Shown: in pieces, positions 15,045 to 15,217 of the stretch
Position numbering within the stretch: the stretch's first letter is position 1
How the letters are laid out: every line of letters begins with the position of its first letter
Assembly: GCA_947259865.1 (NCBI GenBank)
Contig: CAMYNZ010000039.1
Location: 1 to 15,217, forward strand
Length of the DNA stretch: 15,217 bases
Direction: 5' to 3'
Source: an uncultured Desulfobacterales bacterium
GTDB taxonomy: Bacteria > Desulfobacterota > Desulfobacteria > Desulfobacterales > G020354645
Made by a program: the position numbers and the translations under genes
The notes under the pieces: model-generated
Told to the model about the DNA's origin: nothing
What the model saw: the letters and a program-made list of their open reading frames with translations, nothing else
Database searches by the model: none

Positions 15045-15074
15045 TTGATTTGGCCCAATTTTTTTGGGTATATT
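15045..15074 (+). promoter_or_regulatory. Promoter candidate for the NfnA/SudB-like gene
   Basis: TTGATT (15045-15050) and TATATT (15069-15074, five of six matches to TATAAT) are separated by 18 bp. The transcript would start near 15081, about 30 bases before the ATG at 15110. The spacing and AT-rich context are good for a housekeeping sigma-70 promoter. Confidence 0.5.
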
Positions 15075-15109
15075 AATAGTTTACAAAATATGTTCTTTGG
15101 AGGTTTATA

Positions 15110-15217
15110 ATGTTCAAGATCGTTAAACGTGAAGAGATGTCGGAAGGTACAGTGATTCTCAATGAGATTGAGGCTCCCATGATTGCCCGAAAAGCAAAGC
15201 CCGGCCAGTTCGTGATC
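15110..15217 (+). CDS. NfnA/SudB-type FAD/NAD(P)-binding reductase subunit (partial, 5' end)
   Basis: Thirty-six codons before the window ends: MFKIVKREEMSEGTVILNEI, then EAPMIARKAKPGQFVI. This matches the N-terminal flavin-binding barrel of the sulfide dehydrogenase / ferredoxin:NADP+ reductase alpha subunit (SudB, NfnA), related to the dihydroorotate dehydrogenase electron-transfer subunit; A.KAKPGQFVI is the characteristic stretch. In anaerobes this subunit pairs with a larger GltD-like subunit for electron-bifurcating transhydrogenation between NADH, NADPH and ferredoxin. The partner gene would lie to the right, outside the window. GGAGG lies seven bases before the ATG. The family is fairly certain; the exact member cannot be fixed from 36 residues. 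Confidence 0.8.
   Translation, partial: MFKIVKREEMSEGTVILNEIEAPMIARKAKPGQFVI

Noticed and set aside
1..15217. CRISPR array, tRNA, rRNA, phage genes or a toxin-antitoxin pair
   Set aside because: No regularly spaced direct repeats, cloverleaf, rRNA-like stretch or recognisable phage or toxin gene was found on either strand.

Overview
The window looks like chromosomal DNA from a Desulfobacterota (delta-proteobacterial) anaerobe, probably a sulfate-reducer relative in or near Desulfobacterales. This rests on recognising protein types, not on a database search: pyruvate phosphate dikinase, alanine dehydrogenase, a short MetE-like protein, a MoxR plus CoxE-like pair, and at the right edge the first 36 codons of an NfnA/SudB-type flavoprotein. 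The base composition looks moderate. Many short dispersed repeats lie between the genes.

Left part (1-4281). A broken sulfatase remnant is followed by an M48 lipoprotein metalloprotease and by a small four-helix membrane protein gene interrupted by two in-frame stop codons (TAA-TAT-TAG). These converge on ppdK (minus strand) across a GC-rich inverted repeat.

Middle (4282-10085). A 500-bp gap carries two outward-facing promoter candidates. It is followed by a SpoIIAA/STAS-like protein gene. Convergent to that is a three-domain signalling gene encoding PilZ, a cyclic-nucleotide-binding domain and a protein-kinase fold. The kinase part has lost the catalytic Asp (HRD became HET) and the alpha-C Glu, so it is a predicted pseudokinase. 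A 407-bp divergent gap rich in palindromes separates it from ald (alanine dehydrogenase, plus strand), which converges on miaA (tRNA dimethylallyltransferase, minus strand). Upstream of miaA is a 221-bp segment bounded by long imperfect inverted repeats, which looks like a MITE or a transposase-end pair.

Right part (10086-15217). A stand-alone MetE-core-like protein is followed by a Rho-independent terminator. Then come a MoxR-family AAA+ ATPase and a CoxE-like von Willebrand A-type protein with a non-canonical MIDAS, separated by a repeat-filled 298-bp gap. Next is a 177-bp foldable inverted-repeat element, and then a RAYT-type (Y1/HUH) transposase gene enclosed by its own 24-bp inverted ends. 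The window ends at the start of the NfnA/SudB-like gene, which has its own promoter.

The gene order is mostly single genes and pairs, not one long pathway operon. No CRISPR array, tRNA or rRNA was seen. The most unusual item is the PilZ-cNMP-pseudokinase protein. Next are the nonsense-split membrane gene and the cluster of structured repeat elements close to a RAYT.
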